Positions 8,935-18,491 of a stretch of DNA of 64,000 nucleotides are shown piece by piece. The position numbers were made by a program, and so were the translations under genes. The notes below the pieces were generated by a model. It was not told where the DNA came from, made no database searches, and saw nothing but the letters and a program-made list of their open reading frames with translations. Each line of letters opens with the position of its first letter. The first letter of the stretch is position 1. The stretch comes from an uncultured Flavobacteriaceae bacterium (lineage in GTDB: Bacteria; Bacteroidota; Bacteroidia; Flavobacteriales; Flavobacteriaceae), in the NCBI GenBank assembly GCA_947494205.1, contig CANLUH010000005.1:334013-398012 (forward strand). The letters are read 5' to 3'.

Positions 8935-10038
8935 ATGAAGAATAGAGTAATTGGAATAGTATTAGTAGCATTAGTTGTGTTGGCCTGTTCAAAGTCCGAT
9001 GATTCTAACTCAGGAAATGGAGGTGGAACTAACGATACTTTTAACAGAGCGGCAATGTTAACAAATATCGCCGATAATATTATCATTCCTGCTTACGAGG
9101 ATTTTTCAACAGATTTAAATGGGTTAGTCACTGCAAAAGATAATTTTGTTGCAACACCAAACCAAAGTAATTTAGATGCTTTAAGAAGTTCTTGGTACAA
9201 TGCATACAAAACATGGCAATACCTTGAAATGTTTAATATTGGTAAAGCAGAAGAAATTCAGTATAGCTTTAAAATGAATGTGTATCCAACAAATACATCA
9301 GACATTGAAAGTAATATAGCATCTGGAACTTACGATTTATTAAATGTAAATAATAACGATGCTGTAGGTTTTCCAGCAGTAGATTATATGTTATATGGTG
9401 TTGCAAGCGATGATGCAGCAATACTAACAACGTATGCAAGTGCTAATTATAAAAATTACCTTTCGGATGTTGTAGACCAAATGCAATCGTTAACTAATAC
9501 AGTATATACAGATTGGACGTCTTCTTACAGAAATACATTTGTAGCTAGTACACAAAATACTGCAACTAGTGCTGTAAATAAATTAGTAAACGATTTTATC
9601 TTTTACTACGAAAAAGGATTAAGAGCTAATAAAATTGGAATTCCAGCAGGTGTATTTTCTTCAACAGCATTACCATCTAAAGTAGAAGCATTGTATAGAG
9701 AAGATATTTCAAAAACATTAGCCTTAGAAGCTTTACAAGCTGTACAAGATGTTTTTAACGGAGTTGCCTACAATGGTAGTGCAAGTGGTGAAAGCTATAA
9801 AACGTATTTAGAAACTCTAAATAAATCGGAATTAGCAAATCTTATTAATTCTAGATTTAATACAGCTAAACAAAAATTACAAGGTTTAAATGCGAATTTA
9901 AAAACCCAAGTCACTACAGATAATACAAAAATGACGGAAGCTTACGATGCTTTACAATTAGCAGTAGTATCTTTAAAAGTAGACATGTTGCAAGCTTTTA
10001 ACGTAAGTGTAGATTACGTAGATGCAGATGGAGATTAA
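8935..10038 (+). CDS. Imelysin-family (peptidase M75-like) lipoprotein
   Basis: A 367-residue lipoprotein (lipobox VLAC at residues 15-18, Ser/Gly-rich linker) with the two-repeat helical imelysin fold known from IrpA and EfeO-type iron proteins. Recognisable parts are the N-terminal IIPAYEDF, the Trp-rich SSWYNAYKTWQYLEMF and GFPAVDYMLYG. The usual GxHxxE metal motif reads GFPAVD at residues 145-150, so His is replaced by Pro and Glu by Asp. An iron-uptake role is inferred from neighbours: DUF4856 upstream; HTTM, TonB receptor and ferric ABC genes downstream. Confidence 0.85.
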   Translation: MKNRVIGIVLVALVVLACSKSDDSNSGNGGGTNDTFNRAAMLTNIADNIIIPAYEDFSTDLNGLVTAKDNFVATPNQSNLDALRSSWYNAYKTWQYLEMFNIGKAEEIQYSFKMNVYPTNTSDIESNIASGTYDLLNVNNNDAVGFPAVDYMLYGVASDDAAILTTYASANYKNYLSDVVDQMQSLTNTVYTDWTSSYRNTFVASTQNTATSAVNKLVNDFIFYYEKGLRANKIGIPAGVFSSTALPSKVEALYREDISKTLALEALQAVQDVFNGVAYNGSASGESYKTYLETLNKSELANLINSRFNTAKQKLQGLNANLKTQVTTDNTKMTEAYDALQLAVVSLKVDMLQAFNVSVDYVDADGD

Positions 10039-10062
10039 TACTAAATTAAAATAATATAAAAG

Positions 10063-10104
10063 AAAAAGGTTGTCCTCAAAAAACTATAGAGTGTCAGCCT
10101 TTTT
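10063..10104 (+). terminator. Terminator or attenuator between imelysin and HTTM genes
   Basis: AAAAAGGTTG (10063-10072) pairs with CAGCCTTTTT (10095-10104) with one G-U pair, followed by more T. The HTTM ATG is only 10 nt on, with no separate promoter seen, so partial readthrough is likely. Confidence 0.6.
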
Positions 10105-10113
10105 TTGTGTAAA

Positions 10114-11478
10114 ATGAACTGGAAACTAAACACATACCTAACTAAAACTACAAGTGCAGCGCCACTAGCTGTATTTCGTATAGGTTTTGGTCTCATGATG
10201 TGTTACGGGATGGTTCGTTATTGGTTAAAAGGGTGGATAGAAACTGTATATATTACACCTAAATATCATTTTAAGTATTATGGTTTCGAGTGGGTAAAAA
10301 CATTAGGCGATTATACATATATCTTATTTTTTATTTGTGGCATAGCCGCACTATTAGTCGCTATAGGTTATAAATATAAGTATGCTATAATTGCCTTTTT
10401 TTTAAGTTTCACTTATATAGAACTTATGGAAAAAGCCACCTACTTAAACCATTACTATTTTATAAGTATTCTAAGCTTTTTAATGATTTTTTTACCAGCA
10501 GAACGTTATTTTTCTGTTGATGCGTACCAACAAAAAAAGCAATATGCAATCGTTCCTAATTGGGCAATAGATAGTATAAAATTACTATTAGGTATTGTTT
10601 ATGTTTATGCAGGATTAGCAAAACTAAATTCCGATTGGCTATTTAAAGCCATGCCGCTTAAAATATGGTTACCGTCTAAATACGATTTACCATTAATAGG
10701 TGAAACCTTAATGCAACAAAATTGGTTTCATTACGCCATGAGTTGGTCTGGTATGTTTTACGATTTATTAATCCCGTTCTTTTTATTATATCGAAAAACA
10801 AGAGCAGTAGCATTCTTTTTTGTGGTCTTTTTTCATGTGTTTACAAGAGTATTATTTCCAATAGGTATGTTCCCGTTCGTCATGATTGTTAGCGCGCTAA
10901 TTTTTTTCGATTCAGGATTTCATCACAAAATTATAGAATACATAAAAAAAGGGGTGTCTAAAATTTCAGAATTAAAACCAATAGAAACAATACCTTTTTA
11001 TACAACTAAACATAAAAGCATAATCTTACCAATGTTGGGATTGTTCTTTGTATTACAATTAACAATTCCATTTAGATATCTAGTATATCCAAACGAGTTG
11101 TTTTGGACAGAAGAAGGTTTCCGATTCTCATGGCGTGTTATGCTTATGGAAAAAATGGGATACGCTAACTTTAAAATTGTAGATAGCAAGACTGGTACTT
11201 TCTTTTATGTAGACAATACAGACTTTTTAACACCGTTGCAAGAAAAACAAATGAGTTTTCAGCCCGATTTTATATTAGAATATGCACATTATCTCGGAGA
11301 CCACTTTACATCACAAGGACACGAGAACGTAGAAGTGTATGTAAAAAGTTTTGTTGCATTAAATGGCAGATTAAGCCAGCCATTTGTAAATGAAGATGTA
11401 AATTTGTACGCGGAAAAAGAATCATTTAAACCCAAACACTGGATTTTACCATTTAACGATGAGATTAAAGGACTTTAA
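10114..11478 (+). CDS. HTTM-domain (vitamin K-dependent carboxylase-like) membrane protein
   Basis: A 454-residue protein with several membrane segments in the first ~320 residues (APLAVFRIGFGLMM, the His-rich EKATYLNHYYF, LLLGIVYVYAGLAKLNSDWL) and a soluble C-terminal part of about 130 residues. This pattern matches the HTTM domain family related to gamma-glutamyl carboxylase; catalysis is not implied. ATG 10114 replaces the in-frame TTG 10105, which sits in the terminator T-tract. Its 3' end overlaps the TonB receptor gene by 20 bp, tying it to iron uptake. Its role there is unknown. Confidence 0.75.
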   Translation: MNWKLNTYLTKTTSAAPLAVFRIGFGLMMCYGMVRYWLKGWIETVYITPKYHFKYYGFEWVKTLGDYTYILFFICGIAALLVAIGYKYKYAIIAFFLSFTYIELMEKATYLNHYYFISILSFLMIFLPAERYFSVDAYQQKKQYAIVPNWAIDSIKLLLGIVYVYAGLAKLNSDWLFKAMPLKIWLPSKYDLPLIGETLMQQNWFHYAMSWSGMFYDLLIPFFLLYRKTRAVAFFFVVFFHVFTRVLFPIGMFPFVMIVSALIFFDSGFHHKIIEYIKKGVSKISELKPIETIPFYTTKHKSIILPMLGLFFVLQLTIPFRYLVYPNELFWTEEGFRFSWRVMLMEKMGYANFKIVDSKTGTFFYVDNTDFLTPLQEKQMSFQPDFILEYAHYLGDHFTSQGHENVEVYVKSFVALNGRLSQPFVNEDVNLYAEKESFKPKHWILPFNDEIKGL

Positions 11479-13903
11479 ACTAACAATCATTTGCTTATTA
11501 TTTACAGTTATAGCAGTTGCGCAAACTAAAATTTCTGGAATAGTAACAGAAGCTGGAACAAATACCCCTTTAGAATTTATTGAAGTTTACGATAAAGAGA
11601 CAGGACTATTAACCAAAACTAATGCTAACGGTTATTATGAGTTTGAAACTAGCAAGAAAAATCTAACACTGGCTTTCTTTTTCTATGAATACGAAGTTGA
11701 AGAGCAAAGCATTACGCCAACAGACAATACGGTTTTAAATATTACTTTAAGCCCAATGTCTGAAATCTTAACAGAAGTACAAATTACTTCTCGAAGAGCA
11801 AAAGTATTTGGTTTAAAACGCTTAAAAGATGTAGAAGAAACAGCCATTTACGCAGGTAAGAAAACAGAAGTTGTTTTAGTAGAACAATCTATGGCCAATT
11901 TAGCCTCTAATAATGCAAGACAATTATACAGTCAAGTTTCTGGGTTAAACATTTACCAAAATGACGACGCCGGATTACAACTTAATATTGGTGGTCGAGG
12001 ATTAGATCCTAACAGAACAGCTAGTTTTAATACGAGACAAAATGGTTACGATATTAGTGCCGATGTTTTAGGCTATCCAGAAAGTTATTATACACCAGCA
12101 GCAGAAGGCTTAAAAGAAATACAAGTTATTAGAGGAGCAGCATCATTACAATACGGAACACAATTTGGAGGTTTGGTAAATTTTAAAATGAAAGAACCCA
12201 ACGCAGTAAAACCATTCGAGCTAATTACAAGAAATACAGTGGGAAGCAATGGGTTGTATACAAACTTTACAAGCGTAAGTGGTACAAAAAATAAGTTAAG
12301 CTATTACACTTTTTTCAATTATAAGAAAGGAGATGGATTTAGAGATAACTCTAATTTCGAATCTAAAAATGTATATGCACATTTAGGGTATCAATTTAAC
12401 GATAAAACAAAGTTAACAGGAGAAGTTACATATTTACGTTACTTAGCAAAACAAGGAGGTGGATTGAATGATCCTCAGTTTGAAGCAGACCCTTTTCAAA
12501 GTAACCGTGCCCGTAACTGGTTTCAAGTGGATTGGTTATTGTATAATTTCAAATTAGCTCATAAATTTTCTGAAGCTACTAATTTTACATTCAACTTTTT
12601 TGGTTTAGACGCTAACAGAGTAGCTTTAGGGTTTAGGGATCGTAGAGTAGATTTAGCAGATCCAGGAGGCGTAAGAGATTTAATATCTAGCGATTTTAAC
12701 AACTATGGTTTCGAAACCCGCTTATTAACCAAATATAAAGCCTTTAAAAAAGATGCGACTTTTTTAATAGGAGCAAAATATTATAAAGCAGATAATGCGT
12801 ATTCTCAAGGTCCAGGTTCTGCAGGGACAGATCCAGATTTTTCATCTGCAATAAACGATTTTCCATTTTACAGAAGTCAATCGGAATACGATAATCCAAA
12901 CTTTAATGCCGCACTTTTTAGCGAGAATATATTTTACATTAACGACAAACTATCTATTACACCAGGATTAAGACTAGAATATATAAAAACGGAAAGTAAT
13001 GGAGTAAGACAAACCTTTAATTTTGATGGCGCAGGTAACCCTATCGATGCTGGTTCTGAGTCACAAAATATAGAAAATGAGCGTTCATTTATATTATTAG
13101 GAGTTGGCTCTAGTTACAAAGCGTCAAAAGCCATAGAATTTTATGGAAATATTTCGCAGAACTATCGCTCGGTAACTTTTGGAGATTTAAATGTTGTAAA
13201 TCCATCTAATGCAGTAGACCCAGATATCGATGACGAAAAAGGATTTACTACAGATATTGGAATAAGAGGAAACATAAAGAATAAAGTTTCTTTTGATGTT
13301 AATGTTTTCGGATTATTCTATAATGATAGGATAGGTTTAATAGATGCACAAATTCCGCCAGTAAATAACGTAGGTAAATTAAGAACCAATGTAGGAGATG
13401 CTAGAATTTTAGGAGTAGAATCGTTAATAGATTTTAATCTTAAAAACATTTTTAAAATGAATAACGATTTTAGAGCAAACTATTTTATAAATACCTCTTT
13501 TGTAACTTCAGAATACACGTCTTCTAACTTCGAAAATACAAGTACTGGTTTTGTTGCAGGAAATAAAGTTGAATTTATACCAGACGTTAATATAAAAACG
13601 GGTATTCAATTTGGGTATAAAAACCTATTATCAAGTATTCAATATACCTATTTAAGTTCTCAATTTACAGATGCTACAAATGCCACAAGAGATAATTTAA
13701 ATAGTATTGTAGGTGAGATTCCTGCTTACGATGTTTTAGACATTTCGTTATCGTATACCTACAAACGTTTCAAGCTTGAAGCCGGTGTAAACAATGTATT
13801 AGATAAATCCTATTTTACAAGACGAGCAACAGGTTATCCAGGGCCAGGAATTATTCCATCGGTAAACAGAAATGTATTTGCGACACTACAAGTTAAATTT
13901 TAA
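11459..13903 (+). CDS. TonB-dependent receptor, FecA-like, with carboxypeptidase-D-like N-domain
   Basis: Outer-membrane active transporter of 814 residues. Order: signal peptide (1-20), carboxypeptidase-regulatory-like beta domain (about 23-105), plug domain (about 110-235, including ARQLYSQVSGLNIYQ, RGLDPNRTA, IQVIRGAASLQYGTQFGG) and a 22-strand-type barrel ending in Phe. The plug motifs resemble FecA-type ferric siderophore receptors. The substrate is inferred to be a ferric chelate because a ferric-ion ABC importer follows directly. The start overlaps the HTTM gene by 20 bp. Confidence 0.92.
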   Translation: MRLKDFKLTIICLLFTVIAVAQTKISGIVTEAGTNTPLEFIEVYDKETGLLTKTNANGYYEFETSKKNLTLAFFFYEYEVEEQSITPTDNTVLNITLSPMSEILTEVQITSRRAKVFGLKRLKDVEETAIYAGKKTEVVLVEQSMANLASNNARQLYSQVSGLNIYQNDDAGLQLNIGGRGLDPNRTASFNTRQNGYDISADVLGYPESYYTPAAEGLKEIQVIRGAASLQYGTQFGGLVNFKMKEPNAVKPFELITRNTVGSNGLYTNFTSVSGTKNKLSYYTFFNYKKGDGFRDNSNFESKNVYAHLGYQFNDKTKLTGEVTYLRYLAKQGGGLNDPQFEADPFQSNRARNWFQVDWLLYNFKLAHKFSEATNFTFNFFGLDANRVALGFRDRRVDLADPGGVRDLISSDFNNYGFETRLLTKYKAFKKDATFLIGAKYYKADNAYSQGPGSAGTDPDFSSAINDFPFYRSQSEYDNPNFNAALFSENIFYINDKLSITPGLRLEYIKTESNGVRQTFNFDGAGNPIDAGSESQNIENERSFILLGVGSSYKASKAIEFYGNISQNYRSVTFGDLNVVNPSNAVDPDIDDEKGFTTDIGIRGNIKNKVSFDVNVFGLFYNDRIGLIDAQIPPVNNVGKLRTNVGDARILGVESLIDFNLKNIFKMNNDFRANYFINTSFVTSEYTSSNFENTSTGFVAGNKVEFIPDVNIKTGIQFGYKNLLSSIQYTYLSSQFTDATNATRDNLNSIVGEIPAYDVLDISLSYTYKRFKLEAGVNNVLDKSYFTRRATGYPGPGIIPSVNRNVFATLQVKF

Positions 13904-13924
13904 ATTAATAACCTAATAATACAC

Positions 13925-14980
13925 ATGAAAAATTCATATTTAATATTACTATTTATCGTTTTATTTAGCGCTTGTAAAAGTGATAAAAAAACAGATGATA
14001 AAACGGAAGATACCGTAGCAGTAAAAAGTACAGAAGTAAATGTTTATACGCATAGACATTATCCTGCAGATCAAGAATTATTTGCACAATTTGAAAAACA
14101 AACAGGTATTAAAGTAAATGTTGTAAATGCTAAAGCAGATGAGTTAATTCAGAAAATGGAACAAGAAGGCGAAGCTTCGCCTGCAGATGTTTTAATTACT
14201 GTAGATGCAGGACGATTAGTTCGTGCTACAGATAAAGGATTATTACAATCTGTTAACTCAGAACTATTAAATAAAGCAGTACCATCGCATTTAAGAGCAG
14301 AACATAATGAGTGGTTTGCATTAACAAAACGTGCTCGTGTTATTGCGTATGCAAAAGACAGAGTAAAACCAGAGCAATTATCTACTTACGAGGATTTAGC
14401 CTCTAAAACATGGGCTAACAAAATATTAGTTCGTTCTTCTAATAATATTTACAACCAATCTTTAATGGCTTCAATTATAGCTAATAATAACGATGAAGCA
14501 GCTAAAACATGGGCAGAGAATGTGGTTAATAATATGGCGCGTTCTCCTCAAGGAAATGATAGAGATCAAGTAAAAGCTGTTGTAGCAGGAGAAGGAGATA
14601 TCGCTATTGTTAATACCTATTATATCGGGAAATTATTAAATTCTAAAAACCCAGAAGAAGTAAAAGCAGGAAACGGCGTTGCTTTGTTTTTTCCAAATCA
14701 AAATGATAGAGGAACACATATTAATATAAGTGGTGCTGGTGTTGCAAAATACGCACCAAATAAAGCCAATGCTGTTCAGTTTATAGAATTTTTAGCAAGC
14801 AAAGAAGCACAACAAGTATTTGCAAAAGCGAATTACGAATACCCAGTTAATCCAGAAGTTGAACCTTCAGAATTACTAAAATCATGGGGAACCTTCAAAG
14901 AAGATAAGTTAAACCTATCTGTTTTAGGGAAAAACAATAAAAAGGCCGTTATATTGTTTGATCAAGCTGGCTGGAAATAA
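13925..14980 (+). CDS. Ferric iron ABC transporter, substrate-binding lipoprotein
   Basis: A 351-residue lipoprotein (lipobox FSAC, residues 14-17) of the FbpA/FutA/AfuA type. VNVYTHRHYPADQELF opens the domain. The hinge region, the VLITVDAGRLVRATDKG segment and the conserved NTYYIGKLLNS with its iron-ligand Tyr pair are present. It would bind Fe3+ in the periplasm after passage through the TonB receptor. It is 21 nt downstream of the receptor gene and 2 nt upstream of the permease. Confidence 0.92.
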   Translation: MKNSYLILLFIVLFSACKSDKKTDDKTEDTVAVKSTEVNVYTHRHYPADQELFAQFEKQTGIKVNVVNAKADELIQKMEQEGEASPADVLITVDAGRLVRATDKGLLQSVNSELLNKAVPSHLRAEHNEWFALTKRARVIAYAKDRVKPEQLSTYEDLASKTWANKILVRSSNNIYNQSLMASIIANNNDEAAKTWAENVVNNMARSPQGNDRDQVKAVVAGEGDIAIVNTYYIGKLLNSKNPEEVKAGNGVALFFPNQNDRGTHINISGAGVAKYAPNKANAVQFIEFLASKEAQQVFAKANYEYPVNPEVEPSELLKSWGTFKEDKLNLSVLGKNNKKAVILFDQAGWK

Positions 14981-14982
14981 AA

Positions 14983-16641
14983 TTGAAATTAAATATAATA
15001 ACATACTTTAAAAGAGATTTTAATAAATGGTCAATTTATACATTGGCCATTGTTCTTTTTATAGCCTTACCCATAATAACCATATTTTTCAAGCTATTTT
15101 CTGGACCAGGTGAAACTTGGGATCATATTGTTGAAAATGTATTATTAGAGTATTCCCTTAATTCATTATGGCTTATAATAGGATGTACACTATTAACACT
15201 GCTATTCGGAGTGTTTTCCGCTTGGGCTGTAAGCAGATACCAATTACCATTTCAAAGACTTTTAGAATGGATGCTTATTTTACCTTTAGCAATACCGTCT
15301 TACATTACAGCATACACTTATGCTGGCTTTTTTGATTATGGAGGCACTTTAGAGTTGTTATTAAGAGTCATAGGAATAACAGGGGTGAAATTTAATATTA
15401 CTAACCTTTTGGGACTAATAGTCGTATTAAGTGCATCTCTATTCCCTTATGTTTATGTTAGTGCTAGAACCGTTTTTTTATACCAATCAGGTAGATTAAT
15501 AGAAGCTTCAAAAATACTAGGCGCAGGCGAAAGAAGTACGTTCTTTAAAATTGTATTACCTATAGCAAGACCAGCCATTATTGGCGGATTAATATTAGTT
15601 TTAATGGAAGTTTTAAACGACTATGGAGCTGCTAAATACTATGGAGTAAGCACTTTTACAACGGGTATTTTTAGAACTTGGTTTGCATTAGAAGAACCAT
15701 CTACAGCCATTTATTTGTCGGCTATTTTATTAATTATAGTGTTTGCTATTATTGTACTTGAACGCTGGCAAAGAGGTGCTAAAAGTTATGCTTTGACAAC
15801 TAAAAGTGATATAAAATTACCCAAAATTAAATTACCTAGAAACATTAAAACTGGCGTATTTCTTTTAGTATGCATTCCTGTTTTTATGGGCTTTATATTA
15901 CCAGTTTTACAACTTATATATTGGTCTATTTTAACCTTTAATAGTGTGGCATCACTATCGTTTTTTACTATAGCACTGCAAAGTTTAGGAATATCACTTT
16001 TAACGGCATTACTAACAGTAATCATGGCAGTATTAATATTATACTTTCCAAAATGGAATAGAATAAAAGGACTTAAAAAAAGTTCTAGAATAGCTATTTT
16101 AGGATATGCAATACCGGGAGCTGTAATCGCTATTGGCGTTATGATCCCAACACTATTATTAGATAAATGGTTAATTAAAGTTTTTAAACAGTTAGCAGAC
16201 CTAAATATAGGTTTAATTATAAACGGAAGCATTTTCGTTTTGTTATATGCTTATATTATTAGGTTTTTAGCTGTTGCATATAACCCTATAGAAGCAAGCC
16301 AGTTGAAAATAGGAGCATCGCTTTCTGAAGCATCAAAATTATTAGGAAAAGGTAATATTAAAAGCTTTTTTAAAGTCGATTTTCCATTATTAAAATCGGG
16401 CTTATTTAGTGCTTTTGTATTAGTTTTTGTAGATACAATGAAGGAATTACCTCTAACACTAATATTAAAAACATATAATGTAAATACATTGGCAGTAAAA
16501 GCGTACGAGTATGCGAGTGACGAGCTTATTATGGAAGCCGCTTTACCCTCTTTATGTATTATAGTTACTGGAGTACTACCTGTAATTTTATTAAACAGAC
16601 TCATTTTAAATGATAAAGGAGAAAACGATAAAGCTATTTAA
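14983..16641 (+). CDS. Ferric iron ABC transporter, fused permease
   Basis: A 552-residue inner-membrane protein with two homologous permease halves of about six segments each, the usual FbpB arrangement. EAA-loop-like motifs are visible in both halves (EASKILGAGERSTFFKIVLP near residue 173 and EASKLLGKGNIKSFFKVDFP near 450). The start is TTG 2 nt after the upstream stop, a coupled arrangement seen elsewhere in this window; no in-frame ATG exists near the N-terminus. Confidence 0.92.
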   Translation: MKLNIITYFKRDFNKWSIYTLAIVLFIALPIITIFFKLFSGPGETWDHIVENVLLEYSLNSLWLIIGCTLLTLLFGVFSAWAVSRYQLPFQRLLEWMLILPLAIPSYITAYTYAGFFDYGGTLELLLRVIGITGVKFNITNLLGLIVVLSASLFPYVYVSARTVFLYQSGRLIEASKILGAGERSTFFKIVLPIARPAIIGGLILVLMEVLNDYGAAKYYGVSTFTTGIFRTWFALEEPSTAIYLSAILLIIVFAIIVLERWQRGAKSYALTTKSDIKLPKIKLPRNIKTGVFLLVCIPVFMGFILPVLQLIYWSILTFNSVASLSFFTIALQSLGISLLTALLTVIMAVLILYFPKWNRIKGLKKSSRIAILGYAIPGAVIAIGVMIPTLLLDKWLIKVFKQLADLNIGLIINGSIFVLLYAYIIRFLAVAYNPIEASQLKIGASLSEASKLLGKGNIKSFFKVDFPLLKSGLFSAFVLVFVDTMKELPLTLILKTYNVNTLAVKAYEYASDELIMEAALPSLCIIVTGVLPVILLNRLILNDKGENDKAI

Positions 16642-16701
16642 AGCAAAGTAGGCGAACTACTAATTTAAATACAATTAATACAATCGCTAAAAAAAGATTT
16701 A

Positions 16702-16709
16702 TAGATTTG
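16702..16709 (+). promoter_or_regulatory. Possible internal promoter for the ABC ATPase gene
   Basis: TAGATTTG, followed by C, 86 nt before the GTG start; no clear -33 TTG. Confidence 0.35.
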
Positions 16710-16794
16710 CTAAAATAAGCAGGGTTTAAAAGCCATTAAAGTTTCAGTAATCTACAATTTTAAAAGCTTGGTTGACTAATAACAAAAAATAAGA

Positions 16795-17784
16795 GTGCAT
16801 ACTATTTTAAATATTAAATCGCTTTTTAAGACCTTTAATAAAGGAAAACTTAAAGTTATTAATGGTATTGATTTATCTATTAATGAGGGAGAGGTTATAG
16901 CTTTAGTGGGTGAGAGCGGTAGTGGTAAAACAACACTTACTAGAATTATTTCTGGATTAGAAACACAAGAGCAAGGCAGTATAGAACTTAATGGTGTTAT
17001 GGTAGCAAATGACGCATTGTTTGTACCTCCAGAAGACCGAAATATTGGTATGGTTTTTCAAGATTATGCTTTATTTCCGCATCTTACAGTGGCTCAAAAC
17101 ATAAGCTATGGTATTACTAAAAGTGAAGATAAAATACAGAGTGTAGAACAGGTTACAAAATTAGTAGGTTTACAAACGTTTACTAAGCGTTATCCACATC
17201 AACTTTCTGGAGGACAACAACAACGTGTCGCTTTAGCAAGAGCCTTAGTATTAAATCCAAGCCTTTTAATTTTAGATGAGCCTTTTAGTAATTTGGATGT
17301 TATCTTAAAAATGCAATTGCGAAATGAAGTTTATAGTATTCTAAAAGAAACGAAAACAACAACAATTTTCGTTACTCATGATATGAAAGATGCAATAGCC
17401 ATTGCAGACAAGATTGTTGTATTAAAAGATGGAGAAATTATTCAATATGGTTCAGCAAAAACATTATACAAAAAGCCAAACAATCTTTATGTTGCTTCTC
17501 TGTTTAGTCCTATAATTCAATTGAGTCCTTCAGACCTTAGTTGTTTTAATTTTAATAATTCAGACACACAAAATTATGTTTTGCGGCTGGAGCATTTTAT
17601 TATAAATAAAAATAGGAAGCATACCGCTAACATTACTATAATACAAAGCCTGTTTTTAGGAAACCATTATTTTAATACAGGTCAACTAGAAAATGGAACA
17701 TTAATCCATTTTAAATCGAAAGCTAAATTAAAAGAAACAGCAAAAATTGGGTTCAAAAAGAAAGACCTCTTAAGTTTTAAATAA
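16795..17784 (+). CDS. Ferric iron ABC transporter, ATP-binding protein
   Basis: A 329-residue FbpC-like ATPase: Walker A GESGSGKTT (about 39-47), Q-loop MVFQDYALFPHL, signature LSGGQQQRVALARAL, Walker B LLILDEPF and H-loop FVTHDM, with a C-terminal TOBE-like extension of about 90 residues. It starts with GTG. A 153-nt gap separates it from the permease, longer than the other gaps in the island. It completes the binding protein, permease and ATPase set. Confidence 0.92.
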   Translation: MHTILNIKSLFKTFNKGKLKVINGIDLSINEGEVIALVGESGSGKTTLTRIISGLETQEQGSIELNGVMVANDALFVPPEDRNIGMVFQDYALFPHLTVAQNISYGITKSEDKIQSVEQVTKLVGLQTFTKRYPHQLSGGQQQRVALARALVLNPSLLILDEPFSNLDVILKMQLRNEVYSILKETKTTTIFVTHDMKDAIAIADKIVVLKDGEIIQYGSAKTLYKKPNNLYVASLFSPIIQLSPSDLSCFNFNNSDTQNYVLRLEHFIINKNRKHTANITIIQSLFLGNHYFNTGQLENGTLIHFKSKAKLKETAKIGFKKKDLLSFK

Positions 17785-17876
17785 TGTTTAAAATGTGTTC
17801 ATAATGAATACAGGTTTAATTATTTATAGTGATTCTTAATTTGTGGTTACACAATGAGAAGCTCTTAAAACTTCAT

Positions 17877-17884
17877 TAACTTTG
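17877..17884 (+). promoter_or_regulatory. Ferritin promoter -7 box
   Basis: TAACTTTG, 18 nt before the ferritin ATG; -33 element not clear. Confidence 0.6.
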
Positions 17885-17901
17885 TAAAAAAAATATAAGC
17901 A

Positions 17902-18405
17902 ATGACTACTTCGATAGAACAATTATTAAATAATCAAATAAAATATGAAGCGCAAGCTTCTATGCAATATTTAGCAATGGCCTCTTGGTCTGATGCTAAT
18001 GGATACAATGGTGTGGCAGATTTTTTCTACAGTCAGTCTGAAGAAGAGCGCTTACACATGACAAAACTAGTTAAGTTTGTTAACGAAAGAGGAGGTAAGG
18101 TAATTATACCTGAATTAAAAGCACCAAAGTCTAATTTTGAAGGTCTTAATGAGCTTTTTGAAAAGTTTTTAAACAGTGAAATCTTTGTTACAGAACAAAT
18201 CAATCATATTATATATGAATGTCTAGAACATAAAGATTATAATGTACATAACTTTATGCAATGGTATGTTACAGAGCAGCTTGAAGAAGAAGCAATGGCT
18301 AGAACCTTATTAGATAAACTAAATATAATAGGAAATGATAAATCTGGACATTACTTATTTGATAGAGATATAAATGCAATAGCAGCTTCTCAACAAAAAG
18401 AATAA
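17902..18405 (+). CDS. ftnA: Ferritin, non-haem bacterial type
   Basis: Iron-storage four-helix protein of 167 residues assembling into 24-mers that oxidise Fe2+ and store the mineral. Ferroxidase ligands are in place: Glu16 in KYEAQAS, Glu49 and His52 in SEEERLHM, and the later Glu/Gln set in EQINHIIYECLEHKD and TEQLEEEAMA. It has its own promoter and terminator, so it can be regulated oppositely to uptake. Its position at the end of the ferric-uptake cluster fits iron homeostasis. Confidence 0.95.
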   Translation: MTTSIEQLLNNQIKYEAQASMQYLAMASWSDANGYNGVADFFYSQSEEERLHMTKLVKFVNERGGKVIIPELKAPKSNFEGLNELFEKFLNSEIFVTEQINHIIYECLEHKDYNVHNFMQWYVTEQLEEEAMARTLLDKLNIIGNDKSGHYLFDRDINAIAASQQKE

Positions 18406-18424
18406 TATTTTTTTGATAAAATTT

Positions 18425-18453
18425 AAAAAGATTCCGATTATCGGAATCTTTTT
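18425..18453 (+). terminator. Ferritin terminator
   Basis: A perfect 13-bp stem around TTA (arms 18425-18437 and 18441-18453) with an extended T-tract. Confidence 0.9.
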
Positions 18454-18458
18454 TTTTG

Positions 18459-18466
18459 TAAATTTG
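18459..18466 (+). promoter_or_regulatory. Promoter -7 box of the Cys-rich small gene
   Basis: TAAATTTG directly after the ferritin terminator and 26 nt before the ATG at 18492. A box-like inverted repeat covers the expected transcription start. Confidence 0.55.
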
Positions 18467-18471
18467 TTTTT

Positions 18472-18484
18472 ATTTAGAATAAAT
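18472..18484. promoter_or_regulatory. Candidate operator related to the iron-island boxes
   Basis: ATTTAGAATAAAT differs from box 1 (7517-7529) at two central positions and keeps both arms nearly intact. It lies at the predicted transcription start of the small gene. The window is A+T-rich, so chance is possible. Confidence 0.4.
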
Positions 18485-18491
18485 AAAAATA

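Noticed and set aside
15786..16604. Minus-strand frames of 148 and 117 residues
   Set aside because: Both lie wholly inside the ferric permease gene and show no signal, domain or promoter.
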